From Clostridia bacterium (lineage in GTDB: Bacteria > Bacillota > Clostridia > Oscillospirales > Acutalibacteraceae): a stretch of DNA of 62,173 bases. The notes below the pieces were generated by a model. The model worked only from the letters and a program-made list of their open reading frames with translations. It was not told the origin of the DNA and did not search any database. The position numbers and the translations under genes were made by a program. Positions 43,017-52,687 of the stretch are shown here, one piece after another. The stretch's first letter is position 1; each line of letters begins with the position of its first letter. The stretch is taken from NCBI GenBank assembly GCA_017416765.1, contig JAFQBE010000011.1, positions 1 through 62,173 on the forward strand. The letters run 5' to 3'.

Positions 43017-45407
43017 TTGAAATTCAGCGAAGTTTTCGGAAAACAGCTTCTGTTTTGTGACGGTGCAATGGGTACCATGCTTCAGTCACTCGGTCTGCCC
43101 GTTGGTAAGCGTGCCGATTACTGGAGTGTTGAACAGCCCGAAAAGGTTAAAAGTGTACATCTGGCTTACCTTGAAGCGGGTTGCAATATAATTACGGCTA
43201 ATACCTTTTCTGCCGCATCGGGCGGTGAATATTCAACCGAAGAAATAGCACGTTGCGGTGTGCGCATAGCCAAAGAAGCTGTTGCCCAAAGCGGCAAAGA
43301 TGCGCTTATTGCTTTTGATATGACTGCAAGTGGTGAACTGCTTGAACCGCTTGGTTCAATGAGCTTTGAGCAGTCTTACGATGGCTTCGCTAAAGCTGTA
43401 AAAGCGGGCGAAAAAGCGGGCGCGGATTTTGTACTGATAGAAACTATGACCGATACTGCCGAAATAAAGTCGGCACTGCTTGCAGTAAAAGAAAATTCAT
43501 GCCTGCCCGTAGTGGTCACCTTTACGCTTGATGAAAACGGCAGACTTATGACAGGCGCCGATATTATAACAACTGCGGCACTTATAGAATCCCTCGGTGC
43601 TGACGGTATAGGCATTAACTGCGGTTTCGGTCCCGAAAAAATGCTCGGGTTTGCAAAAGAGCTTATTTCATTTACAAAGCTTCCCGTGTTAATCAATTCA
43701 AATGCAGGTATGCCTGCGGTTATAAACGGTGTTACAACCTACGATGTAAAACCCGAAGAATTCGCACAAAGCGCGGTTAAGCTTGCGCAAAGCGGCTGTG
43801 CCGCAATCGGCGGCTGCTGCGGCACAACACCCGCACATATCAAAGCGGTTGTTGATGCGTGTGCAGGTATGCAGATAAAAAATATTGAAGTAAAAAGAAA
43901 GAGCTTTGTTTCTTCACGAACAAAAACAGTTTTCTTTGGAGATAAAACCGTTCTTATCGGTGAAAGAATCAATCCCACAGGTAAGCCGAAATTAAAGGCA
44001 GCCCTGAAAGAAAACAACCTTGATTATCTTTGTGACGAAGCTGTTGCCCAGGAAAAAGCGGGTGCAGATATGCTCGATGTCAATGTAGGCATTTCCGAAA
44101 TTGATGAACCCAAAGTGCTTGAGGCTGCGGTAAAGCGCGTTTCGCAGGTTACGGATTTACCTTTGCAGCTTGATACTGCCGATGCTGCGGCGCTTGAAAA
44201 AGCACTCCGCGTTTATGTCGGCAAACCGCTTATAAATTCGGTAAACGGCAGTGAAGAATCATTGAATTCTGTTTTACCGCTTGCGGCAAAGTACGGCGCA
44301 ATGGTGGTGGGTCTTACTCTTGATGAAAAGGGAATACCCGAAACAGCCGAAGGCAGAATTGAAATAGCACAGCGTATTATTTCAAAAGCCGCAGAATACG
44401 GTATAGCAAAAGAAGATATTATTATTGACCCGCTTGCCATGACAATAAGCACAAGCGATGTCGGTGCGTTACCGACTCTGCAGGCGCTTGATTATATAAA
44501 AAACACTCTCGGTGTGCATACCGTACTCGGTGTATCCAATATATCCTTCGGTTTGCCTAACCGCGAAAAAGTCAATTCCTCTTTCTTTACCCTTGCTATG
44601 CAGAAGGGGTTAAGCGCAGGTATAGTAAACCCCCTTAATACCGCGATGATGGATGCATATTATTCCTACAATGCTCTGTATGCTTACGATAAGGGCTGCC
44701 TTGAGTATATCGCAAATATAAGCACAGCGCAGTCGGCAATACAGCCTGCTGTTAAAAAGGCTGAAACAGATTCGGCAGATGACTTGAAAGAGGCAGTTGT
44801 CAAAGGACTTGACAAAAAATGTGCCGATATTACCCACGAAATGCTCAATACGAAAAGTGCTGTTGAAATAATTGACGGCTATCTTATTCCCGCACTTGAT
44901 GAAGTAGGAATAGAGTTTGAGAATAAAACGCTGTTTCTGCCCCAGCTTCTGTTAGCGGCAAAGGCAGCTACAGCGGCATTCGATGTGATTAAAGAAAATA
45001 TTGCTTCAAGCGGTCAGCAAAGTAAAAATAAAGGCAAAATCCTTCTTGCAACCGTCAAAGGCGATGTGCACGATATAGGTAAGAACATAGTAAAGGTTCT
45101 GCTTGAAAACTACGGCTACGGTGTTGTTGATTTAGGTCGCGATGTTGCACCCGAAGAAATATTGAAAGCCGCCAAAGAATGCGGTGTTAAATTAATCGGT
45201 TTGAGTGCGCTTATGACCACAACCGTACCCAATATGCAGGCAACTGTTGAGCTGCTTCAAAAAGAGCATGAATGTAAAATAATGGTCGGCGGTGCTGTGT
45301 TGACCGAAGAATATGCGCATCAGATAGGTGCGGATTACTACTGTAAGGATGCTACGGCATCTGTACGCGTTGCAGAAACTTTATTTGAGGAGGACTATCT
45401 TAGATGA
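43017..45407 (+). CDS. metH: Cobalamin-dependent methionine synthase, without activation domain
   Basis: A 796-residue enzyme that methylates homocysteine from methyl-THF through cobalamin. Domains in order: the homocysteine-binding barrel with zinc Cys ligands in INCGFGP and GGCCGTT (about 265-271); the pterin-binding barrel (from LIGERINPTGKPKLK, about 311); the helical cap; and the B12 domain with DVHDIGKN, axial ligand His685. It ends there, so the C-terminal SAM-binding reactivation domain of E. coli MetH is absent, as in many Clostridia; a separate reactivase is not in this window. It starts at TTG 43017 with GAGGCG upstream and overlaps the next gene by 4 bp. Confidence 0.96.
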   Translation: MKFSEVFGKQLLFCDGAMGTMLQSLGLPVGKRADYWSVEQPEKVKSVHLAYLEAGCNIITANTFSAASGGEYSTEEIARCGVRIAKEAVAQSGKDALIAFDMTASGELLEPLGSMSFEQSYDGFAKAVKAGEKAGADFVLIETMTDTAEIKSALLAVKENSCLPVVVTFTLDENGRLMTGADIITTAALIESLGADGIGINCGFGPEKMLGFAKELISFTKLPVLINSNAGMPAVINGVTTYDVKPEEFAQSAVKLAQSGCAAIGGCCGTTPAHIKAVVDACAGMQIKNIEVKRKSFVSSRTKTVFFGDKTVLIGERINPTGKPKLKAALKENNLDYLCDEAVAQEKAGADMLDVNVGISEIDEPKVLEAAVKRVSQVTDLPLQLDTADAAALEKALRVYVGKPLINSVNGSEESLNSVLPLAAKYGAMVVGLTLDEKGIPETAEGRIEIAQRIISKAAEYGIAKEDIIIDPLAMTISTSDVGALPTLQALDYIKNTLGVHTVLGVSNISFGLPNREKVNSSFFTLAMQKGLSAGIVNPLNTAMMDAYYSYNALYAYDKGCLEYIANISTAQSAIQPAVKKAETDSADDLKEAVVKGLDKKCADITHEMLNTKSAVEIIDGYLIPALDEVGIEFENKTLFLPQLLLAAKAATAAFDVIKENIASSGQQSKNKGKILLATVKGDVHDIGKNIVKVLLENYGYGVVDLGRDVAPEEILKAAKECGVKLIGLSALMTTTVPNMQATVELLQKEHECKIMVGGAVLTEEYAHQIGADYYCKDATASVRVAETLFEEDYLR

Positions 45408-46636
45408 TTTTCGGTAAAATAAAAACTCCGGGTAAGAATTACACCATACCGCAGGTTGATTTGTCAGCCTGCCCTGAAAATACACCCGAAGAGCTTAAAT
45501 ATCTTTTTGAGCAGACCGTTGTTGATTACGGCGAAGGCTATCTCGGTCACCCCGATTCCGTTCTGCTCAAAAACGGCGATATATTAACTTTCTTCCCTAA
45601 AGGTCACGGCAAGGGTGCGGCACTATCCCGCCGCAGTAAGGACGGCGGCGTCAGCTTTGTTGACGGTGTTGCCAATCCGCCAAAATCGTGGGAGGGTTCA
45701 CGCGAAACGCCTACAGTTTACCGCCTTGAATTTTCCGACCCTAATACTCCCGATAAGCTGCTGCTTGTCTGCGGCAATCCCAAGTGGGGTACAGAGCCTA
45801 CAACCGGCGGCTTCAACTGTTCAATTTCCTGTGACGAAGGTGAAACATGGACAGAGTTTGAGCTGTTTTATAAGGGTATGAACACCATTGTTGCAATGGC
45901 ATCCCTTACCAGGCTTAAAGAAAACGGCGAGTTTGTCGATAAGTGGATGGCACTTTTCCATGACAGAAAGTTCCACAATTATAAAACAATCCTCAGCTTT
46001 GATAAAAACGGCAGAATGCAGTGGTCAAAGCCCGAAAAATATTTTGCAGCTTACCGCAAAATCGAAAAGGGCAGCAATATGTGCGAGGTTGAGTGTGTAC
46101 GCTCCGATATGGGAAAGGGTAACGAGCTCTGCCTTATCACACGCAGCAATACAAAAAAAATAAATACTCTGCTTACTTTTTCAACTGATGAAGGCAAAAC
46201 ATGGTCTGAGCCTGTTGAAGCACCTTCTGCTTTGAACGGTGAACGCCATAAGGCAGATTATCTGCCCGACGGCAGAATAATTATTACCTTCCGTTCAATT
46301 GAGCGTGACCCTGCTAAAAATAAAAAGAATATCGAAAAAGGGCATGACCGCCGCGGCTGGTACAGCGAAGGCTGGATAGCCTGGGTAGGTACTTACGATG
46401 ACCTTAAAAACGGCAGGGAAGGGCAGTACAGAATAAAAATTGCCCATACATATCTGTCATATCAGAATGAACCCGATATTGTTGCAAACGGCGATTGCGG
46501 CTACTGCGGCAATGTGGTTTTGCCGGATGGTACTTTTGTAACATCAACCTACGGTATTTTCACACCCGATGAAAAGCGCCACACATACATCGTTTCAAAG
46601 CGTATACGCCTTGAAGATGTAGAAAAACTTCTTTGA
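45404..46636 (+). CDS. Sialidase-superfamily (BNR/Asp-box) beta-propeller protein
   Basis: A 410-residue protein without a signal peptide. At least three Asp-box repeats are present: SKDGGVSF (78-85), SCDEGETW (142-149) and STDEGKTW (260-267). This is typical of six-bladed sialidase-like propellers. I could not confidently place the full sialidase triad of arginines, the Tyr/Glu pair and the catalytic Asp, so enzyme activity is uncertain. Related glycosidases act on sialic acids, rhamnose or other acidic sugars. It is unexpectedly wedged between metH (4-bp overlap) and hisZ (20-bp gap), which ties it to amino-acid genes at transcript level. Confidence 0.78.
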   Translation: MIFGKIKTPGKNYTIPQVDLSACPENTPEELKYLFEQTVVDYGEGYLGHPDSVLLKNGDILTFFPKGHGKGAALSRRSKDGGVSFVDGVANPPKSWEGSRETPTVYRLEFSDPNTPDKLLLVCGNPKWGTEPTTGGFNCSISCDEGETWTEFELFYKGMNTIVAMASLTRLKENGEFVDKWMALFHDRKFHNYKTILSFDKNGRMQWSKPEKYFAAYRKIEKGSNMCEVECVRSDMGKGNELCLITRSNTKKINTLLTFSTDEGKTWSEPVEAPSALNGERHKADYLPDGRIIITFRSIERDPAKNKKNIEKGHDRRGWYSEGWIAWVGTYDDLKNGREGQYRIKIAHTYLSYQNEPDIVANGDCGYCGNVVLPDGTFVTSTYGIFTPDEKRHTYIVSKRIRLEDVEKLL

Positions 46637-46656
46637 TTTTTTGGAGATAAATTTTT

Positions 46657-47748
46657 ATGCAGTCCTTTAACAGAAACGATACCGTGCTTTATAACCTGCG
46701 TTCACTTTACGAGCAGTACGGCTATAAGCGCTTTAAGATGAGCAAGTTTGAAGAATATGACCTTTACCTTGAATATAAAAACTTCCTTCAGACTGAAAAT
46801 ATAATCACCTTTACCGACCTTAACGGTAAGCTTTATGCAATGAAGCCCGATATTACGCTTTCCATTGCAAAAAATGCAAAGCCCGAAGAGCAGCAGAAGC
46901 TTTACTATAAAGAAAATGTTTACAGAGCTTCACGCACCACAAAAGAGTATAAGGAAATCACACAGCTCGGTGTTGAATATATCGGCAGTATTGATGCCTA
47001 TACAATGGGCGAAGCAGTTTACCTTGCCGCAAAGAGCCTGAGCCTTATCAGCCCCGAATATGTGCTTGATATTTCACATATGGGCTTTGTATCGGGGCTT
47101 TTTGAAGCTGCTGGTATCGAAGGCAGCCGTCTTGAAAAGCTGCTCGGCTTCCTCGGTCAGAAGGATACGCACGAAATTCTTTACTGCTGCGAGCAGTACG
47201 GTATCGAAAAGGAAATTGCAGAAAAAATAGCTTCTCTTTCCGAAGTTTACGGCAGTTTTGAAAGCGTACTGCCGAAAATAAAGAAAATAGTAATGAACGA
47301 CAAAATGGCATCAGCCGTTTCAGAGCTTGAACAGCTTTATGCCGTGCTTTCAGCTTTAGGTGTAGGAGAGCATATCAATCTTGATTTCTCAATCATAAAC
47401 GATATGAGCTATTACAACGGTGTTATTTATCTCGGCTATGTCAAGGATGTACCCTGCAGTGTTTTGAGCGGCGGCAGATATGATAAGCTGCTTGAAAAGC
47501 TCGGTAAAAACTGCCAGGCTATAGGCTTTGCCGTTTATATGGATTTGCTTGAGCTTTATGATAAATCCGACCGTGAGTACGATGTTGATGTGCTTTTAGT
47601 TTACAATGAAACAGCTTCACCCGTTGAAGTTTCAAGAAAAGCCGCAGAATATATTGCTGAGGGTAAAAGCGTTAAAGTCCTCAGCAGTATCCCCGAAATA
47701 CTTAAATACAAAGAGCTTGTAGAAATTTCGCAGAAAGGAGAGCAGTAA
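46657..47748 (+). CDS. hisZ: ATP phosphoribosyltransferase regulatory subunit
   Basis: A 363-residue paralogue of histidyl-tRNA synthetase, without the anticodon-binding domain, that supports the short HisG. Class II synthetase-like motifs appear as YGYKRFKMSKFEEYDLYLEY, MKPDITLSIA and YYKENVYRASRTTKEYKEITQLGVEYIG. A later SGGRYDKLLEKLG is the usual HisZ/HisS block. The length is in the normal range for clostridial HisZ. It opens the his genes, has GGAG upstream and is followed by hisG after 4 bp. Confidence 0.94.
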   Translation: MQSFNRNDTVLYNLRSLYEQYGYKRFKMSKFEEYDLYLEYKNFLQTENIITFTDLNGKLYAMKPDITLSIAKNAKPEEQQKLYYKENVYRASRTTKEYKEITQLGVEYIGSIDAYTMGEAVYLAAKSLSLISPEYVLDISHMGFVSGLFEAAGIEGSRLEKLLGFLGQKDTHEILYCCEQYGIEKEIAEKIASLSEVYGSFESVLPKIKKIVMNDKMASAVSELEQLYAVLSALGVGEHINLDFSIINDMSYYNGVIYLGYVKDVPCSVLSGGRYDKLLEKLGKNCQAIGFAVYMDLLELYDKSDREYDVDVLLVYNETASPVEVSRKAAEYIAEGKSVKVLSSIPEILKYKELVEISQKGEQ

Positions 47749-47752
47749 CCCT

Positions 47753-48382
47753 ATGGATTACATAAATATTGCCTTGCCCAAGGGCAGACTCGGCGAAAAG
47801 GTTTACGAAATGTTTGAAAAAATAGGCTACGGCTGCCCTGCAATCCGCGAAAAAGACAGAAGGCTTATTTTTGAAAACGAAGAAAATAAGGTCCGTTATT
47901 TCTGGTCAAAGCCCTCTGATGTTGCAATTTATGTTGAACGCGGTGCGGCAGATATAGGCGTAGTCGGTAAAGATATATTGCTCGAATATGAGCCTGATAT
48001 TTATGAGCTTGCCGATATGAATTTAGGCAAGTGCAGAATGTGTGTTGCCGCTAAAAAAGGTTTTCGCGATAACCCCGAAAAAACGCTTAAAGTTGCAACA
48101 AAGTTTGTCAATATAGCCCGCAGCCACTATGCAGGCAAGGGCAGAGATATAGAAATCTGTAAGCTCAACGGTTCAATTGAAATTGCACCCATACTCAATA
48201 TGACCGATGTTATTGTCGATATTGTTGAAACGGGTACAACGCTTAAAGAAAATGACCTTGAAGTTATAGAAACAATTATTCCCATCAGCGCAAGGCTTAT
48301 TGCCAATAAGGCAAGCACAAAATTCAAGGCTGAACAGATAAGTCAGCTGCGCAGAAAGCTCCAAGAGGTAATTGAGAAATGA
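47753..48382 (+). CDS. hisG: ATP phosphoribosyltransferase, short form
   Basis: A 209-residue enzyme that joins ATP and PRPP in the first step of histidine synthesis. The family blocks NIALPKGRLGEKV, DIGVVGKDILLEY and the PRPP-binding DIVETGTTLKEN are present. It lacks the C-terminal regulatory domain, so activity and feedback inhibition depend on HisZ, encoded just upstream. The ribosome binding site is AAAGGAGAG. It overlaps hisD by 4 bp. Confidence 0.96.
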   Translation: MDYINIALPKGRLGEKVYEMFEKIGYGCPAIREKDRRLIFENEENKVRYFWSKPSDVAIYVERGAADIGVVGKDILLEYEPDIYELADMNLGKCRMCVAAKKGFRDNPEKTLKVATKFVNIARSHYAGKGRDIEICKLNGSIEIAPILNMTDVIVDIVETGTTLKENDLEVIETIIPISARLIANKASTKFKAEQISQLRRKLQEVIEK

Positions 48383-49653
48383 TAAAGATTTATGACGGTG
48401 CAATAAAAGCAGAAGAAATTTTTGCACGCGAGGAAGAAAAGAATACAGTCGGCGAAATCGTAGCCGATATTATAGCCAATGTCCGCAAAAACGGCGATAA
48501 AGCACTTATAGAATATTCCGAAAAGTTTGATAAGGCTCACCTTGACAGCCTTGAAGTAACCCAAGAAGAAATTGAAGCCGCATTTAATGCGCTTGAACCC
48601 GAGTTCATTGATGTAATTAAAGAAGCGGCTGAAAATATCCGCGAGTTTCACCGCCATCAGGTCAAGACAGGCTTTGTTATCACTCCGCGTGACGGAGTCG
48701 TTCTCGGTCAGCGTGTTATTCCGCTTGAAAGGGTAGGGCTTTATGTTCCCGGCGGTACGGCAAGCTATCCTTCATCGGTTCTTATGAACTGTATTCCCGC
48801 AAAGCTTGCAGGCTGCGACGAAATCTGTATGGTTACTCCTCCTTCACAGGATGGCAGCATCAAGCCCGCAATTCTCGTTGCTGCAAAAATTGCAGGGGTT
48901 GACCGTATATTCAAGGTCGGCGGTGCGCAGGCTGTTGCCGCCCTTGCTTATTCAACCGAAACAATTCCGCAGGTTGATAAAATTGTCGGTCCCGGCAATG
49001 TCTTTGTTGCCGAGGCAAAGCGTCAGGTTTTCGGCACTGTTGCAATTGATATGATTGCAGGTCCGAGTGAAATTCTGGTTATTGCAGACGGTACATGTAA
49101 TCCCAAGTTTGTTGCCGCCGATATGCTTTCACAGGCTGAACATGATAAGAACGCAAGTGCAGTACTTGTTACGGACAGCATGGACCTTGCCAAGGCAGTG
49201 AGCGCAGAGCTTGAGCGTCAGATTCCGCTGCTTCCTCGCGAGGAAATTGCAAGAGTTTCAATAGATAACAACGGCAAAATAATTGTTGTTGACGATTTGA
49301 TGGAAGCTGCAAAAATGTCCAACAAAATTGCTCCAGAACACCTTGAAATCTGTGTGGACAAGCCCTTTGATTTCCTGCCGCAGATTCGCAATGCAGGCTC
49401 AGTTTTCCTGGGTAAAAACTGTCCGGAAGCCTTGGGCGATTATTTTGCAGGTCCTAACCACACCCTTCCCACCAGCGGTACAGCGCGCTTTTCAAGCCCG
49501 CTTTCTGTTGATGATTTTATCAAGCGTTCTTCCTTTATTTCATATTCAGAGGATGCGCTTGAAAAGGTTTATGAAAAAATTGATTCCTTTGCTCAAAAGG
49601 AAGGCTTACATGCACACGGTAAGAGTGTAACGGTAAGGTTTGAAGATAAATAA
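48379..49653 (+). CDS. hisD: Histidinol dehydrogenase
   Basis: A 424-residue zinc-dependent NAD enzyme that oxidises histidinol to histidine in two steps. VGLYVPGGTASYPSSVLMN and GGAQAVAALAY bind the nucleotide; IAGPSEILVIADGTCNP and the APEHLEI and GPNHTLPT blocks carry the zinc and substrate residues. The length is typical. The ATG overlaps the hisG stop (ATGA). Confidence 0.97.
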   Translation: MIKIYDGAIKAEEIFAREEEKNTVGEIVADIIANVRKNGDKALIEYSEKFDKAHLDSLEVTQEEIEAAFNALEPEFIDVIKEAAENIREFHRHQVKTGFVITPRDGVVLGQRVIPLERVGLYVPGGTASYPSSVLMNCIPAKLAGCDEICMVTPPSQDGSIKPAILVAAKIAGVDRIFKVGGAQAVAALAYSTETIPQVDKIVGPGNVFVAEAKRQVFGTVAIDMIAGPSEILVIADGTCNPKFVAADMLSQAEHDKNASAVLVTDSMDLAKAVSAELERQIPLLPREEIARVSIDNNGKIIVVDDLMEAAKMSNKIAPEHLEICVDKPFDFLPQIRNAGSVFLGKNCPEALGDYFAGPNHTLPTSGTARFSSPLSVDDFIKRSSFISYSEDALEKVYEKIDSFAQKEGLHAHGKSVTVRFEDK

Positions 49654-49674
49654 AATTGACGGAGCAAATAAATT

Positions 49675-50730
49675 ATGAGCAGATTTTTGTCTGACAGACT
49701 GTCTGCGCTGACACCCTATACTCCGGGTGAACAGCCGCAGGATTTTAACTATGTAAAGCTCAATACTAACGAATCACCGTTTGAGCCTTCACCCGAGGTT
49801 ATTAAAGCCATAAACACCGCAGAGGTTGAGCGTTTAAGGCTTTATTCCGACCCCGAATGTAAAAAAACAGTAAAAGCAATAGCCGATTATTACGGCGTTG
49901 AAAGTAAAAATGTAGTTTTGGGTAATGGCTCGGATGAAATACTTGCTTTTATCTTTGAAGCCTTCTGTGATAAAAAAATCGGTGTAGCATACCCCGATAT
50001 AAGCTACGGCTTTTACGAAGTTTTTGCTTCACGCTACGGTATAGATTCAAAGGTTATTCCGCTTAAAGAGGATTATTCGCTGTGTGCGGACAATTACTGT
50101 AACCTAAATAAAACCGTAGTTATTGCAAATCCCAACGCACCTACGGGTATGGCAATACCGCTTTTTGATATTGAAAAAATAGCTGCTTCCAATCCCGATA
50201 ATGTGGTTGTAATAGATGAAGCATATGTTGATTTCGGCGGTGAAAGTGCAGTTGAGCTGACAAAGAAGTACGATAACCTTATTGTTGTGCAAACCTTCTC
50301 AAAATCCCGTCAGCTTGCCGGTGCAAGGCTCGGCTTTGCAATAGCAAATGAAGCCTTGATTGCGGATTTGAATACAGTTCGTTTTGCTTCAAACCCCTAC
50401 AATATCAACCGCTTAACTCTGCTTGCAGGTGAAGCTGCAATAAACGATAAGGCTTATTTTGAAAGCACAAGAAATAAGATTATTGAAAACCGTGAATATA
50501 CGGTTGAAGAACTGAAAAAACGCGGCTTTACCGTACTTGATTCAAAGACGAACTTTGTTTTTGCTTCCCATTCTGAAAAAAGCGGTGCAGAGCTATACAA
50601 TGGCTTAAAAGCAAACGGTGTGCTTGTCCGTTTTTTCAACAAGCCAAGGCTCGACAGATATTTAAGAATCACAATCGGCACCAAGGAGCAGATGAATACT
50701 CTGCTTGATGCACTCGATAAAATACTTTAA
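49675..50730 (+). CDS. hisC: Histidinol-phosphate aminotransferase
   Basis: A 351-residue PLP-dependent class I/II aminotransferase. KLNTNESPFEPSPEV opens the fold, NPNAPTG binds the cofactor ring, VIDEAYVDF follows, and the PLP lysine is K210 in TFSKSRQLAGARLG. RYLRITIG near the end binds substrate phosphate. It converts imidazole-acetol phosphate to histidinol phosphate. GGAG precedes the start after a 21-bp gap from hisD. Confidence 0.97.
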   Translation: MSRFLSDRLSALTPYTPGEQPQDFNYVKLNTNESPFEPSPEVIKAINTAEVERLRLYSDPECKKTVKAIADYYGVESKNVVLGNGSDEILAFIFEAFCDKKIGVAYPDISYGFYEVFASRYGIDSKVIPLKEDYSLCADNYCNLNKTVVIANPNAPTGMAIPLFDIEKIAASNPDNVVVIDEAYVDFGGESAVELTKKYDNLIVVQTFSKSRQLAGARLGFAIANEALIADLNTVRFASNPYNINRLTLLAGEAAINDKAYFESTRNKIIENREYTVEELKKRGFTVLDSKTNFVFASHSEKSGAELYNGLKANGVLVRFFNKPRLDRYLRITIGTKEQMNTLLDALDKIL

Positions 50731-50750
50731 TTTTAAAGGACGGATTTTTT

Positions 50751-51338
50751 ATGCGTACAAGTGAAATCAAAAGAAATACCGCCGAAACCAAAATTTTGCT
50801 TTCCCTCAACCTTGATGGTACCGGCAAAAGCGAAATTGATACAGGCTGCGGCTTCCTTGACCATATGCTGACCCTTTTTTCTCGCCACGGCAGGTTTGAC
50901 CTTAATGTAAAGTGTAAGGGCGATATAAATGTCGATTATCACCATACGGTTGAAGATATCGGTATCTGCTTAGGCTTAGCTTTTGCTGAGGCACTCGGCA
51001 ATATGGCGGGTATAAAGCGCTACGGCGATATAATTCTGCCTATGGACGAATCTCTAATCCTTTGTGCTGTAGATATTTCCGGCAGAGCGCATCTCTCGCT
51101 TGATTTAGGCGCAATGCCGCCTAAAGTCGGCGATTTTGATACCGAGTTGGTTTCTGAATTTATGCTTGGTCTTGTACGCAACAGTAAAATCACCCTGCAT
51201 ATAAATAAGCTCTACGGCTCAAACACTCACCATGTTATTGAAGGCTGCTTCAAAGCGCTTGGCAGAGTACTCGGCAGTGCAGTGAGCATTGATGAAAGAT
51301 TAAACGGCGAAATCCCTTCAACTAAAGGAGTTCTTTAA
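50751..51338 (+). CDS. hisB: Imidazoleglycerol-phosphate dehydratase
   Basis: A 195-residue monofunctional HisB. It shows GCGFLDHMLTLFSRHG and DYHHTVEDIGI, then a second HHVIEGCFKALGRVL block, whose histidines bind the two manganese ions of the 24-mer enzyme. There is no fused histidinol-phosphatase, so that activity must come from elsewhere. The PHP-domain protein at 57285 is a member of the superfamily that includes HisK, but its architecture is not that of a HisK. The last base is shared with the hisH start. Confidence 0.96.
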   Translation: MRTSEIKRNTAETKILLSLNLDGTGKSEIDTGCGFLDHMLTLFSRHGRFDLNVKCKGDINVDYHHTVEDIGICLGLAFAEALGNMAGIKRYGDIILPMDESLILCAVDISGRAHLSLDLGAMPPKVGDFDTELVSEFMLGLVRNSKITLHINKLYGSNTHHVIEGCFKALGRVLGSAVSIDERLNGEIPSTKGVL

Positions 51339-51946
51339 TGTTAGCTATTATTGATTACGGTGTAGGCAATATCTTTTCGCTGTATTCTTCTTTTAAATTT
51401 ATCGGTGAAGATGTTGTTCTGACCAACGATGAAAAAATAATTGATTCCTGTTCGCATATTATTCTGCCCGGTGTCGGTGCTTTTGCCGATGCGCGCAGAA
51501 AGCTTGATGAAAGCGGTATGACCGAAGTTGTAAAAAATCAGGTCAAAACAGGTAAACCGCTAATGGGCATATGCCTTGGTATGCAGATGCTTTTTGATAA
51601 AAGCTTTGAATACGGTGAGCATGACGGCTTGGGCCTTATAAGCGGCTCTGTCCGTCCTATATCCGAGGTTATACCGGCAGAGCTTAAAATTCCGCATATT
51701 GGTTGGAATGCCCTTGAATTTACCAAAGAAAGCAAGCTTTTCAGATACATCAAAAACGGCGACCATGTCTATTTTGTCCACTCCTACTGGGCGGCAGACT
51801 GTAAGGAAAGCACAATAGCCGTTTCCGAATACGGCGCACCGCTTACTGCGGCTGTACAGCATGAAAATGTTTACGGCTGTCAGTTCCATCCCGAAAAAAG
51901 CGGTGAGGTAGGTCTTAATATTCTGAAGGCATTCTGTGAACTTTAA
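51338..51946 (+). CDS. hisH: Imidazole glycerol phosphate synthase, glutaminase subunit
   Basis: A 202-residue class I glutamine amidotransferase that supplies ammonia to HisF. The nucleophile is C79 in GICLGMQ, and the triad is completed by H184 and E186 in FHPEKSG. IIDYGVGNIFS starts the fold. The TAATG junction with hisB gives a 1-bp overlap; AAAGGAG is upstream inside hisB. Confidence 0.97.
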   Translation: MLAIIDYGVGNIFSLYSSFKFIGEDVVLTNDEKIIDSCSHIILPGVGAFADARRKLDESGMTEVVKNQVKTGKPLMGICLGMQMLFDKSFEYGEHDGLGLISGSVRPISEVIPAELKIPHIGWNALEFTKESKLFRYIKNGDHVYFVHSYWAADCKESTIAVSEYGAPLTAAVQHENVYGCQFHPEKSGEVGLNILKAFCEL

Positions 51947-51961
51947 GAGGTAAATGTAATT

Positions 51962-52684
51962 ATGAAACTTTTTCCTGCAATAGATTTGAAAGATAAGCAG
52001 GTAGTGCGCCTTTTCAAGGGCGACTACAATCAGATGACCGTCTACGGCACAAATCCGCTTGAAACTGCAAAGGGCTTTAAAGAGTGCGGTGCGGAATACC
52101 TTCATGTTGTTGACCTTGACGGCGCGAAGGACGGTAATAACCCGAACTTTGAAATAGTGGCAGACTTAGCCCAAAACAGCGGTCTGAAAGTTGAAATCGG
52201 CGGCGGAATCCGTAACGAAGAAATTATAAAAAAATACATTGACGCAGGTGTCATGCGCGTAATTCTCGGTACGGTTGCCATTTCCAATCCCGAATTTGTT
52301 GAAGAAATGGTAAATAAGTACGGCGATAAAATTGCAGTCGGTGTCGATATGTTAAACGGTAAGGTTGCAACCCACGGCTGGACTAATGTAAGCGAGGTTG
52401 ACGGCTTTGAATTCTGCGAAGCATTAGAAAAAATGGGTGTAGCTACAGTAATCTGTACCGATATTTCAAAGGACGGTGCTATGCAGGGTACAAACCGCGA
52501 GCTTTACCGCGAAATGGCAAAGCGCTTTAAGTTTGATACCGTAGCGTCAGGCGGTGTTTCAACGCTTGATGATGTGAAAGCACTCAACGAAATGAATGTT
52601 TACGGCGCAATTCTCGGTAAGGCACTTTATACCGGTGCCGTTAATCTGAAGGATGCCGTAAAAATAGTAAATGGGGAGGAATAA
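51962..52684 (+). CDS. hisA: Phosphoribosylformimino-AICAR ribotide isomerase
   Basis: A 240-residue TIM barrel performing the Amadori isomerisation. The catalytic Asp8 is in FPAIDLKD and the second Asp is in CTDISKDGAMQGTN. Phosphate-binding glycines occur in EIGGGIRN and ASGGVSTLDD. It is separated by only 3 bp from hisF. AAGAGG lies upstream. Confidence 0.97.
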   Translation: MKLFPAIDLKDKQVVRLFKGDYNQMTVYGTNPLETAKGFKECGAEYLHVVDLDGAKDGNNPNFEIVADLAQNSGLKVEIGGGIRNEEIIKKYIDAGVMRVILGTVAISNPEFVEEMVNKYGDKIAVGVDMLNGKVATHGWTNVSEVDGFEFCEALEKMGVATVICTDISKDGAMQGTNRELYREMAKRFKFDTVASGGVSTLDDVKALNEMNVYGAILGKALYTGAVNLKDAVKIVNGEE

Positions 52685-52687
52685 TAA

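Noticed and set aside
46637-46656. Internal promoter or His T-box before hisZ
   Set aside because: The gap is only 20 bp and contains little beyond the ribosome binding site.
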